Positions 23,415-35,138 of a stretch of 64,000 bases of DNA are shown in pieces. Where the stretch lies: contig JAJEKB010021308.1 of the NCBI GenBank assembly GCA_022393335.1, forward strand, positions 2,442,294 through 2,506,293. Reading direction: 5' to 3'. The stretch is from Macrotrachela quadricornifera. Taxonomy: Eukaryota; Rotifera; Eurotatoria; Philodinida; Philodinidae. The position numbers and the translations under genes are program-made. Below the pieces are notes generated by a model. It was not told the DNA's origin and did not search any database. It saw only the letters and a program-made list of their open reading frames with translations. Position 1 is the first letter of the stretch. Every line of letters starts with the position of its first letter.

Positions 23415-25170
23415 CATTGATTTCTACTGGTATAAATTACTTGATAAACATATTGAAGGATTAAATTACAAGTTTCAAGAAAAGTTTTCTATCAAACAGT
23501 CATTATATGATGATATAGTACTGGCTCTTTAAGATGGTTTGGGAAAATCTCTGTTCAAATTCTGGGCGAAGAAAAATTTTAAAATAATAAAAATTGGTGA
23601 TCAGAATGTTGTATATGAAATTAAATGTAATAATCTTGTTGTTACATACGAAAATTTGTACACAAAAATCACAGAATGTCACGAAAGAGTTGGCCATTAC
23701 GGCAGGTGAAGGATCAATATAGTTGGGTGCCGTTAGAGAGTTTAAAACTCTTCATTTCTCAATGTAACGTATGTTCTAGCAGAAAAACTTTCCCAAAACC
23801 ACCTGCTGGTAATTTAAGACTAAGGTGACATTAACAATAAGTATAATATCTTTCTATATTTAAGAAAATTCTATTGTTGTCATTGAATATCTCACGCGCC
23901 TTGAAACGGAACTAATAGATATGAGTAGCATCCCAGATGGTGATTATAAATGAATTCTTCACACAAAGGATCATTTTACTAAATTTTCGTGAGTTTATCC
24001 GCCACAGACTAAAGAAGTAGAACCAGTTGCTGAAAAATTTCTGCAACAATTTGACTTATTTGGAGCGCCACAAATTCTTCAATCTGACAATGGAAAAGAA
24101 TTTATGGCCAATGTGATAAAAGTAATAGTCCTTCTTATCGTTCATGTTGCCTTATTTAAAAGTTTCATTTACATTGAGTAGGATTTTAAAAACACATGGA
24201 CTGACATTATGATTATTAATGGTGGACCTCGACATCCTCAAACCCAAGGGTTGGTTGAAAGAGGAAACCAAACACTAGAATCAGCCCTTGCAAAAATGGA
24301 TGTAATCGAATAGTTGTAGAGATTGGTCGAAAGGTAAACAGATCAATAGATCAACTACCATTCATGAAAGGCTATCAAATTTAGGTTCAGCATAGTTCAA
24401 ACGCTCAGAAAATCTCCATATGAAGTAGTGTTTTGTCAGAGGCCAGAAAATGATATGCTATTGTGGCGAATTTTGTCAGATCAAGACATTTCAAAAGAAG
24501 AAGAACTTCCATCTGATATTTGTGATGCGCTAAACGAATGTAACAATGCAATAAGTGTCGTTGAAGCTGAAACATCTTCTGATGGAAATAAATCACCAGG
24601 TTCTCGAGTTCAATCACTTCAAACGGCATCAAACTTATCTTTATCACCCTCACCCTCACCCTCAAGATATAATCCGAAGCTGAAGCTTCCTATATGACTA
24701 ATATTGCTAGACGACAGAAATTGTTCAACGACGCATTACATAAAAATGAATACATAATTGATGATTCAGTTGGTTTAAAAATCGATAAAGTAGACAGAAT
24801 AAATGTTACACCTAGAGTACTTCCATGTAAAATAATATTGATTCAATCAACATCAAATGATATGGACACTTATTAATTATGCACAACAACAGCCTGAATA
24901 TCTTCCCGGTTTCAAGCAGTAGAACTATTACATTTATCCAACAACTGTACCAACGATGACATTTATTCAAGCCTGTAAAAGGTATGTTAGTGTAGGATTA
25001 ATTACTCCTGCAGAGGCTTGTAACTATTATGGCATTTGTTCAACAAAGAAATGTCGTTGTCAAACAGCAAAAATTCAATGTAGTACTAAATGTCATTCAT
25101 ACAAAACGAAACCAATATTCGAATATCTAGTTAGATCTTTGTATTTTGAAATACAAAAAAAAATAAAGTT
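23415..25170 (+). pseudogene. Integrase-domain gene (KRBA2/Ginger-like), decayed
   Basis: Broken frames together spell an integrase. An H2C2 zinc site comes first (CHERVGHYGR, then QCNVCSSRKTFPKPPAG, 23675-23810). The catalytic core follows with IDMSSIPDGDYK (first Asp), LQSDNGKEF (second Asp) and HPQTQGLVERGNQTLE (Glu). A 60-bp intron at 24122-24181 joins two core exons in frame. The frame after the core is ruined by stops near 24311 but resumes with KSPYEVVF and, at 24960-25125, a Cys-rich tail (CSTKKCRCQTAKIQCSTKC) like that of KRBA2-type proteins. Such proteins derive from Ginger/LTR-type integrases and are common in animals. Several frameshifts and stops show this copy is inactive. Confidence 0.75.
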
Positions 25171-26249
25171 GATATTATATGTTCAGTAAAATTTAAAGTT
25201 TTCCCATAGAAAAAAATAAAATTTTAATTTCTCCTAGGAGAAAGAAAAATACTAGGTTCTCCTAGAAAATATCCAGTTACAATTCTCATTTATATCATTT
25301 TAGATATAACAATATATGAATATTCGGTTGGTCTATAATGAGGTAAATACCATTGTTTGAAGACATCAGACGTTATTTATTTTGCATTCGCGTTTGAACG
25401 CGGTTTTATTTCTAATCGAAACTAATTTCAGATGCGCGAAATGTTTCACTGGAGACGCAAAAAGACATGTTCAATTTCTGCAACTTAGGTACGAACTGAA
25501 TGCGATCAACACGTCTTTTTATAGAAAATATTTCCCAACACCAAAATCATTTACCAATTTTCAAACAAATTTCTAGACATATAATGGTCTAGAGGATAAA
25601 ACTGTGTACAACAACACATATCGAGAGAAAGGAAAGGTAGGTCTATGAGGATCATGGAGAAAACATGAACATATGCAAAAACATAAATACAAAATATCTC
25701 TCTCGATGATGGTAACGACAAAAACGCGAGCACACAGAAACAAACGTAGAACATCAGGCTCAATGAGAATGTATGATGAAACACAAAAACACATATTAGC
25801 ACACATAGATGACATCTTTGGGTGACGGATATTATGAAACATGAAGTTTAGGGAATTCATTGTACTTCCATATGTCTGAAAGTTGCGCAAATGTTTGAAG
25901 ATGCGAACTGAGGTGTTGTCTAGAAAAGCATAAATCAAAATGTATGGAAGTTTAGAAAAGAGAAAGAAGGAATAGGAAAAACTTGAATTTATTGTCATGT
26001 CCGCTTATAAGACACTTCGAAATCTCTTGAAAGAAATTCAGTTACTTAGAAACTAATAGAAAGCAGTACATCAAAGCGAAACTAAGAGTCAAGAAAATTT
26101 TTTCCTGTTTCAAAGTTTGTTTTCCTACCCGTTATACCGTCTGATAAGAGTCGTTCAAACTCTAATTAGTTAGTTACTCTTCTCCTCACATGTCCTCTAT
26201 CAAAGCAGCAGTGAGAATAGTCTGTCAATAGAATCAAAAATATTCAATC
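25171..26249. other. Gene-free stretch
   Basis: Only short unsupported frames (for example 25382-25576 and 25573-25998 minus) without domains. No repeats recognised. Confidence 0.45.
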
Positions 26250-27180
26250 ATTTGATTCAATGCTATCTATATATATAAAGAAGAATGTTTGTCTGTTCAC
26301 TATGCATTCAGTCGCTGTAAAAGCTACGATCACCAAACTTTCAATGGTGCATCCCCATGCCCAGAGGAAGGTCATAGAGGGGTCACTCACCGTGGATGTG
26401 AGATGTGGGTGAAATCTCACCCAGATTGTAGTTTCTTAATTAACACTACCAAACTTTGCACGGTACTTTTCTGTGTGCAGAGGTAGCTTTATAGAGTGCT
26501 GTTACCATCAATAGGAGCAGGATGGAGGTGTTTGGGTAAAATTTCACCCATGGCATATGACAGTGAAATTTGCATGAATTTTTCAGAAATTTAGCGAATT
26601 CGTTATGACTCTAAGGTTAATCATTTTGTATTGATGTTTCTTTGGTCTAAATGTGAAAATCGAAGGTTTCTAATAGGTTATAAGAGAAAAAAATGTATAC
26701 AAGTGTTTTCTTGATTCACAACTATAGTGCATCCCTTAGTTTTCTATGACTCACAGAAGCAATGTATTTGTTGTTTTTCTTGACTCACAACGATGATGTA
26801 TCTATATATTTAAAGAAGAACGTTTTTCTGTTCGCTATGCAGTCAATCTCTGTGATAGCTAGCTTCACAAAACTTTCCACACTACTTTCTTAGCTCCTAA
26901 GGAAAGGCGACTCGAGGTTGAAACCACCAAACGGGGTGTGCGGAAGGAGCTGAGTAAAATTTCATCCCGATCAATACAGATCAATATTCTTATGAGTTTG
27001 TTCTCTATGAATTTAGTCATCGTGTGAGATAGCGTCACAGAACTATCCACATCAGTTTCTTGAGTACGCTAATGAAAGTCGACAGAGTGATTTTTGGGTG
27101 AGAAAGGAAGGTATGCGTGAAACTTCATCCAAGTCGTACGAGACTGTGATTTAATTCACTTTCTAATCAAATGACGCAGT
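26250..27180. repeat. Four ~130-bp diverged repeats led by TCTATATATATAAAGAAGAA
   Basis: The leader ATCTATATAT...AAAGAAGAA with GTTTGTCTGTTC occurs at 26267 and again at 26800. Monomers containing CACCAAACTTT/CACAAAACTTTCCAC followed by GTGAAATTTCACCC-like text lie near 26325, 26447, 26867 and 27026. This looks like a relic of a dispersed repeat family with internal tandem units; there is no coding. Confidence 0.5.
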
Positions 27181-27234
27181 TCAATGCAATTTTGAGGGTA
27201 ATCGTGTCCAAAGTGGATGCGAGTGAGGGTGTCA

Positions 27235-27585
27235 GCTTGAGCCCGATGAGAAGAGTCCTACTCAAGTTGCCTTATGTACGGCGAGAAAAGTTCTATGAAA
27301 ACTATCCCATGCACGGTGGAAAATGCTCTGTAGCAGAGATTCCAGGTACGATGAAAAAAGTTCTATGAAAGAGGTATCACGCACGGCGAGAAGAGTTTTA
27401 TGGTGAATACCTAACCCATTGCATGAACAATCCTGTTAAAGATGCCTGACACATACCAGTAAAAGTCCTGTCATAGAGGTTTTAGGGGTGACGGGAAAAT
27501 TTCTGTTGCAGATGGCTCAGCCACAGCGGGAAACAGTCCTGTAAAGGACGTGTTATGTACAGCAGAAAAAGTTGGGTGGAAGAGG
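27235..27585. repeat. ~37-bp degenerate tandem array
   Basis: About nine units follow the theme CACGGCGAGAAAAGTCCTATGAAAG with AGGTAT or GATGCC spacers. Examples lie at 27277, 27313, 27348, 27380, 27450 and 27488. Its upper-strand frames are short and variable, so coding is unlikely. Confidence 0.5.
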
Positions 27586-28649
27586 CAAAACTTTAACCGT
27601 ATTCTCTTGCAGTGGGTACCTCCTCTAGTTATATCATATTTGTATGATATAAACATAGAAATTTCCAGGAAATTTCTTTTCGTTGGTAATCGTTAATACT
27701 TAATGGTTTTGCGGTACTTATGATAGTTTTTGGTATTTACTGAACTTTGCATTTTATATGTTTGAAATTTCCGAAATTTGAACTTTTAGCAGGAAAATTT
27801 CCTCTTTTGGAAATCTGCTCACTGTTGTCTGGATCGTGGTTATATGCAGCTTATGTGAAGCCTTCGACAGCTCATCTATTAAAACAAAAATCAAGATGTT
27901 ATCGTTTTCTCAAACCGAGATATAGGCAAAACGAAAAAGCCTTTCAAACGTTTTTTTATCATGCTCAACATACTAAAACATTGTACTACCATATAGATTA
28001 TTCATATTGAGTATTGAAAACACCATGTGAATCAATTAATAGGGATTTTTGTATACTGTTTTTGTAGAGTTTTTCGTGACACATCTTTCAAAAAATGTCG
28101 TAAAACTTTTGGTTCATCCGATAACAATGCATTTTAGAAGCCCTCTATGTTTTTCTAACGTCAGCCTTATTTTTCCATATGAATGAACAAGTTATACATC
28201 ATTTAAAAGAGTTTATTTCACTCTATCAGAAGACATGTTAATCCGATTTTTATGATTTATCTTCACTGCACAATAGCCTCAGACATTTGTATGGATACTT
28301 CTGCATCGCGGGATGTGTTTGAAGGGTGTGATGTTGATCGAATAATTCGTGAATATTTGATTAATGAACGAGAAGATTTTTTATGATGAGGTGATATGAA
28401 TAATACCAAAGATTGTGTTGAAGTTAAAGAATCACATAAAATTTGTCTTAGATTATAAAGAATTTTTTTAACAATTTGCTACAGAAATCCACTTTATATA
28501 ACGTTTTCTTTTACTTTCCTCTTCCTGAAACGAATAAAAAAATATACTAAATTACATGTATGAGTCATACGGAGCAACTTAAGATAAAAACCATAAAAAG
28601 AGAACAAAAAATGACAGGTAGATATTGCTTCATAACATAAAAATATGTC
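27586..28649. other. Gene-free stretch
   Basis: Unsupported short frames only (for example 27747-28010). No domain or repeat identified. Confidence 0.45.
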
Positions 28650-28751
28650 TCCCTTTGCCCGGAATCGAATCGGAACCGTCTGATATCTACTTTTAAGCTA
28701 TATTGAAAACCTTTACAGTCAGACATGCTTTAACCATTACACCACGGAGGG
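28650..28751 (-). tRNA. Intron-bearing tRNA-like gene, anticodon GTA (possible pseudogene)
   Basis: On the minus strand the sequence begins CCCTCCG, followed by a canonical A box (TGGTGTAATGGTTAAAGCA). The anticodon arm pairs TCTGA with TCAGA, with loop C-T-GTA-A-A interrupted by an insertion of about 28 bases at the usual intron place after position 37. A B-box-like TTCGATTCC follows. A run of five T lies just downstream, as for Pol III termination. GTA would read Tyr codons, and eukaryotic tRNA-Tyr genes usually carry introns. Against function, two mismatches sit in the acceptor stem and one in the T stem, and the D arm is more Glu/Asp-like. It could be a degenerate tRNA or a tRNA-derived SINE head. 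Confidence 0.55.
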
Positions 28752-29334
28752 ATATTTTATTCTTTGTCAAAAACCAATAACGGTCAGATAATAATTAAAT
28801 GGTCAACAATATCTAAATTGCTTACGATAACGAAAATTATTATTTTAATCCGAAATAGCAACAATACACAAAAGTAAAAATATTGAAATTTACAAAGATT
28901 CTTAAAAAATATGGAGAAATCTGATTTTTATACCTATGGATTTTTTCTCATTAAAATTGATATAATGGATGAGCAGTTACTGAGACAGAGTAACTGCAGA
29001 AAGGATGCGTATACTTGGTGAGCAAATATTCATTTTCAAGAATCATATTCAAGTAGAAAGCACTGGAAAAGTGTTTATTTCATGATGATAAACGATTTTT
29101 TTTTAAATTTATCAGGTAAAATTTATACTAATAAAAGAAAGAAAATTGATAAATTGTTTATTTTGACAAAAAGAAAAAAAAGGAGAAATTACAACGAACG
29201 ATAATGTATTCAAGGCTTTTTTTTCTTGTTTTCTGTATATTTATGTTATTTTGTTACACATCATTGATTTTTATCACACCTTTTATATTGAAATACTTAC
29301 ACACATATACTTCTCTTTTTATTTTTGTATCAAA
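28752..29334. other. Gene-free stretch
   Basis: AT-rich sequence between the tRNA-like gene and the small spliced gene. Nothing recognised. Confidence 0.45.
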
Positions 29335-29637
29335 ATGGACAATCTTTCACAACAACAAATCAGTAAGTTAGTTTGCTTTTGAACTCAAGAAACTTCTCAT
29401 TAATTTTTCTTGTATACTTATATTTTCCTACAATTGGAACAACTATAGGTGGTAAGTGTTTGGTGATATAATTATTCATTATCTGATTGCTTTTGTTTTC
29501 AAGGAATTCAACCACAATTCTTTTTCGCTGATGGTGTCATTGCTCCTGCAACTGGAATTTATTCTTTAACACCAGCTCCACCTGGAGGGCTATCAAGTTT
29601 AGGACCGAGAGTGAATATACATTGTTTTAATGGGTGA
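29335..29637 (+). CDS. Small protein gene with a possible 3-nt micro-exon
   Basis: Exon 1 (29335-29362) starts with ATG and encodes MDNLSQQQI before GTAAGT. The last exon (29504-29637) follows TTTTCAAG and encodes a stretch rich in Pro, Gly and Phe, ending IHCFNG. Between them, CTATAG-GTG-GTAAGT (29449-29451) has perfect splice sites on both sides of three bases. Including it changes Arg to Ser-Gly and keeps the frame, and skipping it also keeps the frame. The product would be 53 or 54 residues without a recognised domain. The clean splice signals support a real gene, but such a short product could be one end of a larger gene. Confidence 0.45.
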
Positions 29638-30592
29638 CGACTTCAAATCATCTATGAACTTATCTTTTTTGCATTTTTTGTCCAAACATAATTTTTCTTT
29701 TAAATAAACTTATTTCCCGAGAAAATTGAATGCAACAGGATATGTATGTGTTTTAAATTCATATCTTATTTTAAATACATATATGAAGCAAATGTTTTTA
29801 TATGAAAAACAATTACTCTTTAAAATAAAGATACAGAGTCTCTCAAAAAAAAACTTACTCCTGTTTATAAAATTATTTTTAATCGTGCAGAATTCACTTT
29901 TTGATCCAATTATTTTTGTAATAGATAGATCTGAGAAAACTCTATAAGATAGAACTACTTTTATTTTGAGAACAGTCCATTGCAATTGAAGAGAAAGAAT
30001 AAACTCATTAAATATGAAATTTAGGTTGGGACAAAATCAATTTTTGCTCTTTTTTATGTTTTGTAAAAATTCAATAATTCAGTAACGATACAGTATTATG
30101 ACCTGAAATTTCCAGGCTATATTCCTCGATGCTCACAGTTTAAGTATCTATATATTTTATTTGAAAATATTTTTAGTTTGCTATTATTATTAATATATTC
30201 GTACGATAGCAGTATTTCGTATTGTTTGCATAAAGTAATGCAACATACTACAGTAATTTGGTTATTTCATTAGTTCAATTAGTTTTAATTACAATCAATT
30301 AAATGTTATAGACAGAACGTGTCACTATCTACAAGAATATATATTAATTGTTCACAAATTTTCGTTTCATAATGAGAAGCAAAATGCAATATAATGACGA
30401 AGCACCTAATAACCATTAGCACCAGGCTTAAATACCCAGGTCGAAGCGTATGGACCGGATCTGGCTGGAATTTACCGGAAATCACCGGATCGAGGATGCA
30501 GTATTCCGGGCCGGAACCTGCCGTCTATGTTCGATTCCATAAACACCATTTCCCGTACTATTCCAGCTGTTTCCTATATTCGGAAATGATAA
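29638..30592. other. Gene-free stretch with CCGGATC-rich tract
   Basis: 30445-30535 holds repeated ACCGGA/CCGGAA motifs like those at 16620-16830, so it is probably a relic of the same repeat family. The rest is AT-rich with no gene. Confidence 0.4.
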
Positions 30593-30724
30593 TCATGTAT
30601 ATGTCGCAGTAACTATTAAAATCCAGTCCAGTTTAAAATCGTGCTAGTTCCGATTGAAATTTCAATCTGTACTAGTTCGATTTTAAACTGAACTGGATTT
30701 TAATAATACTGCGACATATGTATA
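30593..30724. repeat. ~130-bp near-perfect palindrome
   Basis: The arms TATGTCGCAGTAACTATTAA and TTAATAATACTGCGACATA are outermost. The pairing continues through CCAGTCCAGTTTAAAATCG/CGATTTTAAACTGAACTGG to a centre at about 30657 with almost no loop. No coding. It is likely a foldback MITE. Confidence 0.8.
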
Positions 30725-32050
30725 TCAACCATATCTGGCAGTTCCGAACTAACAATAGGAATCTCAAGCTCTGTGTTGAGCCATATGATCTTTCGACTAA
30801 TAAATCAACCTTTTATTAAAAATAGTGTTTCTTTTTGTGTACTCAAAAAGTGAGTACACTCTAGAATCGGTCAGTGTGTCCGTCCAACCGTCCATTTACA
30901 CGATAGCTTTTGAAAGGCTCATCCAATTGTCATGGAGTTTTGTACATAGAATGACCTCATGAATATCTCAGTCGAGAGAAGAAGATGAGGGCAATCCGTT
31001 ATGGATTTGCTGCGTTACGGTAAAAATATTCTCATTTTCTATGTAAATAATGACTTTTTCTATTTTTTTATAATTTTCTTTAAAGAAAATATTCATCATA
31101 ATTAAAACAAAACTTCAATTATCATATACCAATAATCATAGTGTCGAAAACCTATGAAAAACTCATATATCTTGACAATGTATCAGTGTGATATTTGTTT
31201 GTTTTCTATGTTACCAATGCCAATTTTTTCAGAGTAGATAGAACTCGTTAAAAGCTATAAAATGATGCAAAATAATAGGGATAGATATGCTGTGCTTAAT
31301 ATTTCTTCAAAGTGACACGTGAGAAAAACCATGAAAAAGCCATATAACTTAATTGTGTGTCTATGTGATATTTATTTGTTCTTCATAGAGCCAACCTTAT
31401 TTTTATGTACTCGAAAAGTAAAGCTCACAATAGATTGATTTTGATCAATCTGTCTAAAAAAGTTTTATCGTTGAGCGCATTAAGGAACTGCCCCTTAGGC
31501 CCTACGGATGCTATGTTTTTGTCCCGTAGGACATGGTGAGGAGTTAGTTCTGAAGACTTTATTTATTTGCATAAATGAAAATTTGTTTATTTAGTTAAAG
31601 CTTGTTTCATATTATAAACTCATGTTAATAAGATCAAAGTGTGGTACGAATTGTTGAGGATTATCTTGAAAAGGTAAAAGAGCATCATAATGGGTACCAT
31701 TGTAACAAATACAAAATCCTAATTTATTCATAAATAAATTCACCATTTTCTGAAGAAAATAAACAAAAACTAAAGAAAATCAAAGCAAGAATTATTGTAT
31801 ATAATGAATATTTTTTCTGATCAATAGTAGTTTACGGACTTAGAACGTACCTAGACTAGATCAATTTAAAATTTTCAGATTCGGATCTGGATTTGTACCC
31901 GGCGAGCTCTAGTCGACACATTATAGGATGACTCATACGTTTTATTCACTTTTTGAAGTACATATAACTCAGATTTAAATCCGAGATTTCCTCATTTATT
32001 TCTAAAGCATACGATCTATCACTGGTGATATTTATGTTTTATACAACTAC
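30725..32050. other. Gene-free stretch
   Basis: 30839-30960 starts with AAAAAGTGAGTACACTC and CGTCCAACCGTCC, resembling a dispersed repeat terminus. No genes or RNAs recognised in the rest. Confidence 0.4.
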
Positions 32051-32274
32051 CTAGTTGGATAAAAGTTTTCTCCTCCACCTTTGTTTCTATAATATCATAT
32101 TTTGCTTCAAACTTATAGTCAAGCAAAGATATGACATAAGAGTTTTATTTCAAAATAGTATACATCATACTGAAATAAAACTCATATGTCTTATCTTTAT
32201 TTAACTATAAATTTGATGCAAAGTATGATAGCATTGAGATAAAGAGGGAAAAGATTTTTATCTGAGAATATAAA
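32051..32274. repeat. ~220-bp inverted repeat
   Basis: TGAAATAAAACTCATATGTC (32173 onward) pairs with GACATAAGAGTTTTATTTCA (32130 onward). The pairing extends outward through AGCAAAGATATG / TATCTTTATTT and GATAAAAGTTTTCTCC / GGGAAAAGATTTTTATC. Arms of about 90 bases surround a loop of roughly 24 bases. No coding capacity. Confidence 0.75.
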
Positions 32275-33483
32275 TCACTTAAAGTAAGTAAGAAAATTTA
32301 ATATATTTTTGTCAAATTTATTTAATTTAGTTGTTATGTTGAGAATTGGCTCGCACAAATAGAACTGGTTCAAAATGAAAAGTATCATCAGCATAGTCAT
32401 TAGTGTCTAGCTAATTGAAATGAATACGATTGTGTTAAAAGAAATAATTTGCAGAAAAGGATCAGTTGAATACATGTTGAGAATGATTTTAGAATCTTCT
32501 GTATCTGTGTCGAAATGCACCTTGATATCTTTATGTAAAAAGAAATATATCCTCAAACATAACAGGGATATTTCATAAAATGTGTCTCGTTGCAATGTCT
32601 TAGAAATATATTTTTCCAAGTTATAAATGAGATCTTCCATGATGAGAACGTATTGGAAATTCCAGAAGAAAGTGTACAAACGAAGCGAGGTATTAAGTAA
32701 TGAACATCAGGTTTTTATCCAAGATGTTCTTATTTCAGAAAGATCTCTTCATATACAACAGTTTTTAATGCGCATCACGTTAACTAGATCCTGCTAAGAC
32801 GAGGAAAGTAAAATATTGTCTATAATAAAATAACTTAGATATTAACCAAGAGTTTTTGAACTGTTCTCTAAGAATTCATGGAAATTTTTTAGAAAAACAA
32901 TATATCACCAATGATGACAATATTAATCTTTTTTTTCAGAAGTGCGTTTGAATCACCAATCGAAGAACCACAAAACTGTATAAAGATGATATGTCTAGCT
33001 GCAATTCTAGACATTGAAATGCAAATTGTAACGCCATTTTTTCAAGAAAATAGTTGAAATGATCTTCTCTTTGTTGAATTTTATTGAGAAATCAATTTTT
33101 CTGACCTATTAGAAAATAGTCATTCGTTGAGAAAGTCGGATTAAAATTCTTAGGAAAGTAATCAGAAAAATAATTTCGTATGTAGTTCAATACGTCTTCA
33201 TCTTCTCTTTCCAACATTGGATGCAGCAGCTGTCTATGTCATTCGTTTCAAAAGTTATTAAAGATTGTTATGTGGTATAGGAATGAATAATAATTATCAA
33301 TTCGCCATTATTTATTTTGAAATGATCATTAGTAATGAGAATTTCGTTCCGGAACAAAATTCAACATTAATGAATTATGGGTAAATTCTTTTAAATCACC
33401 TTGTATTTTTTGTTCTCGCGAATATGCCAAATTCAAGTTGGAATATAAATCAATGAGAAAATCTCTTTCAGATAACTTTGATT
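32275..33483. other. Gene-free stretch
   Basis: AT-rich upstream region of the MFS gene. No supported feature. Confidence 0.45.
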
Positions 33484-35138
33484 ATGTCTCATTTGGATTT
33501 ATCTTTCAACGAACATGCTATTACTACAAAAAATGAAGAATCAAATACTGCTGTAGAACAACAAAGTCCAAATGATGTGAAACCATCAAAGTTTTGCTCA
33601 TTACATAATCTTAGTGCTTATTGGTCTGATCCTATATATCGTAAAATGTTATGGAATATTCTCTTATTATCATGGTCATGGTGCCTTGGTCAAAGCATAT
33701 TTTTCATTGAAATAAGTACAGGCACACTAGCAGCTACGAGTTTTACTAATTGGTATCTATCAACAATTCCTATTGGTGTAATGCTCTTTATTGGTACTAT
33801 TGGATCGATCTTTTTACCACGATCGATAGCTCGTTTTGGGTATAGAGTGTCATTCTATTTCGGTGGTGTAATGGGTATGATTGGAACTGGTCTTTGCATT
33901 GTAGCAACATGGTATAAACTCTATTGGTTGTTAATAGTGGGTGCTGGATTTATAGGTGGACAGGTACCATGTACATTATACTATCGTCTGGTAGCATTAC
34001 AATTTTCGACAGAAAAATTTGCTTCAAAATCAATTGCAATAGTCACTGTTGGTGGTTGTCTATCTGCCGTCATTGGGTAAATTTATAGTTACTACAAAAT
34101 TGTTTGATAAAATTATTCTTGTTCTATTTCCGAAGGAAAAGAATAGAAATATAGAGACATAGCTATTAGATTAAGACTACGCTTTGTAGTCACTACTCTC
34201 AATTTTATTTTCTTATCCGAGAGTATGAAAAATGTATATTAGATGTTCTCTTTTATTTAAAAGTCTTATTTTTGTGTTTTTATTATAGGCCAGAGTTAGC
34301 CAAGCATACAGTAAATGCATTGTCAAAGCCATATAGTGGTGCTTATTTGATCGCATTGAGTGAATGCATAGTGCTTCTACTCACCATAACAATAATCCAA
34401 TTTCCCGATGTTAAAAAGACTCACAATACATCAATATCGACTTCGTTATCAATAATTCCGGATAGTAGTCTTAGTAAAACTGGTCGTTCAATATTTGTAA
34501 TAGCTAGACAACGAACATTTCTAATTGCTGCTCTCGGTGGTTTTGTTTCATGGTCAGCAATGGCCATTCAAATGTCTGCTACACCTCTTGCAATGTCTGC
34601 TGTTGGATATAATTTTGTTCAAGTAACATCAGTTGTTCAGTGTCATCTATTGGGAATGTTTGCACCATCATTTTTTACTGGAACTCTATGTAATTGGTTT
34701 GGAGGCCGATTAGTTATACTAACTGGATTTTTAATTGAATTGACAGGAACATTATTATTTCAACGTGGATATCAATTTGGTTATTTTAATTTAGGCTTAA
34801 TTATTGTCGGTATTGGATGGAATTTTGGTTATGTAGGATCATCAGTATTGTTAACGAAATCACATCAACCAGAAGAAAAAACTAAAACACATTCATTATA
34901 TGAAGCAATAATCATGCTTAGTATATCAATATCATTCCTTTCAGCAGCATTTGCAGAACAATTTCTAGGATGGTTCATTTTAACTGGAAGATTGATTAGC
35001 ATTTATTTAGGTGTAGCTATATTCATATTGGTCATAGATACAGCATTCGTATTTTATAAAACTAAAGATATACGAAAAGAAATAACAGCTAACAACAAAC
35101 AAGTACAAATTTCAACATTATCTATACAAGTCACATGA
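33484..35138 (+). CDS. MFS-family membrane transporter (two exons)
   Basis: Exon 1 is 33484-34076 and exon 2 is 34289-35138. The 212-bp intron (GTAAAT to TTATAG) splits Gly and keeps the frame, giving 480 residues. After a hydrophilic N-terminus (about 55 residues) there are about 12 membrane segments. A motif-A-like RSIARFGYR lies between helices 2 and 3 (about residue 112), followed by GAGFIGGQVPCTLYYR, GGCLSAVIGPELAKHT and IGWNFGYVGSS. These traits match a bacterial-type major facilitator branch with the conserved YR and GPxLA region. It likely exports or imports a small solute across the plasma membrane; the substrate is unknown. The bacterial-like family together with an intron suggests an old horizontal acquisition, which needs a tree. 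An AATAAA lies near 35244. Confidence 0.85.

Noticed and set aside
25573..25998. 141-codon minus-strand frame, Phe/Cys-rich
   Set aside because: Composition is that of AT-rich noncoding DNA; no domain and several overlapping frames of similar quality.
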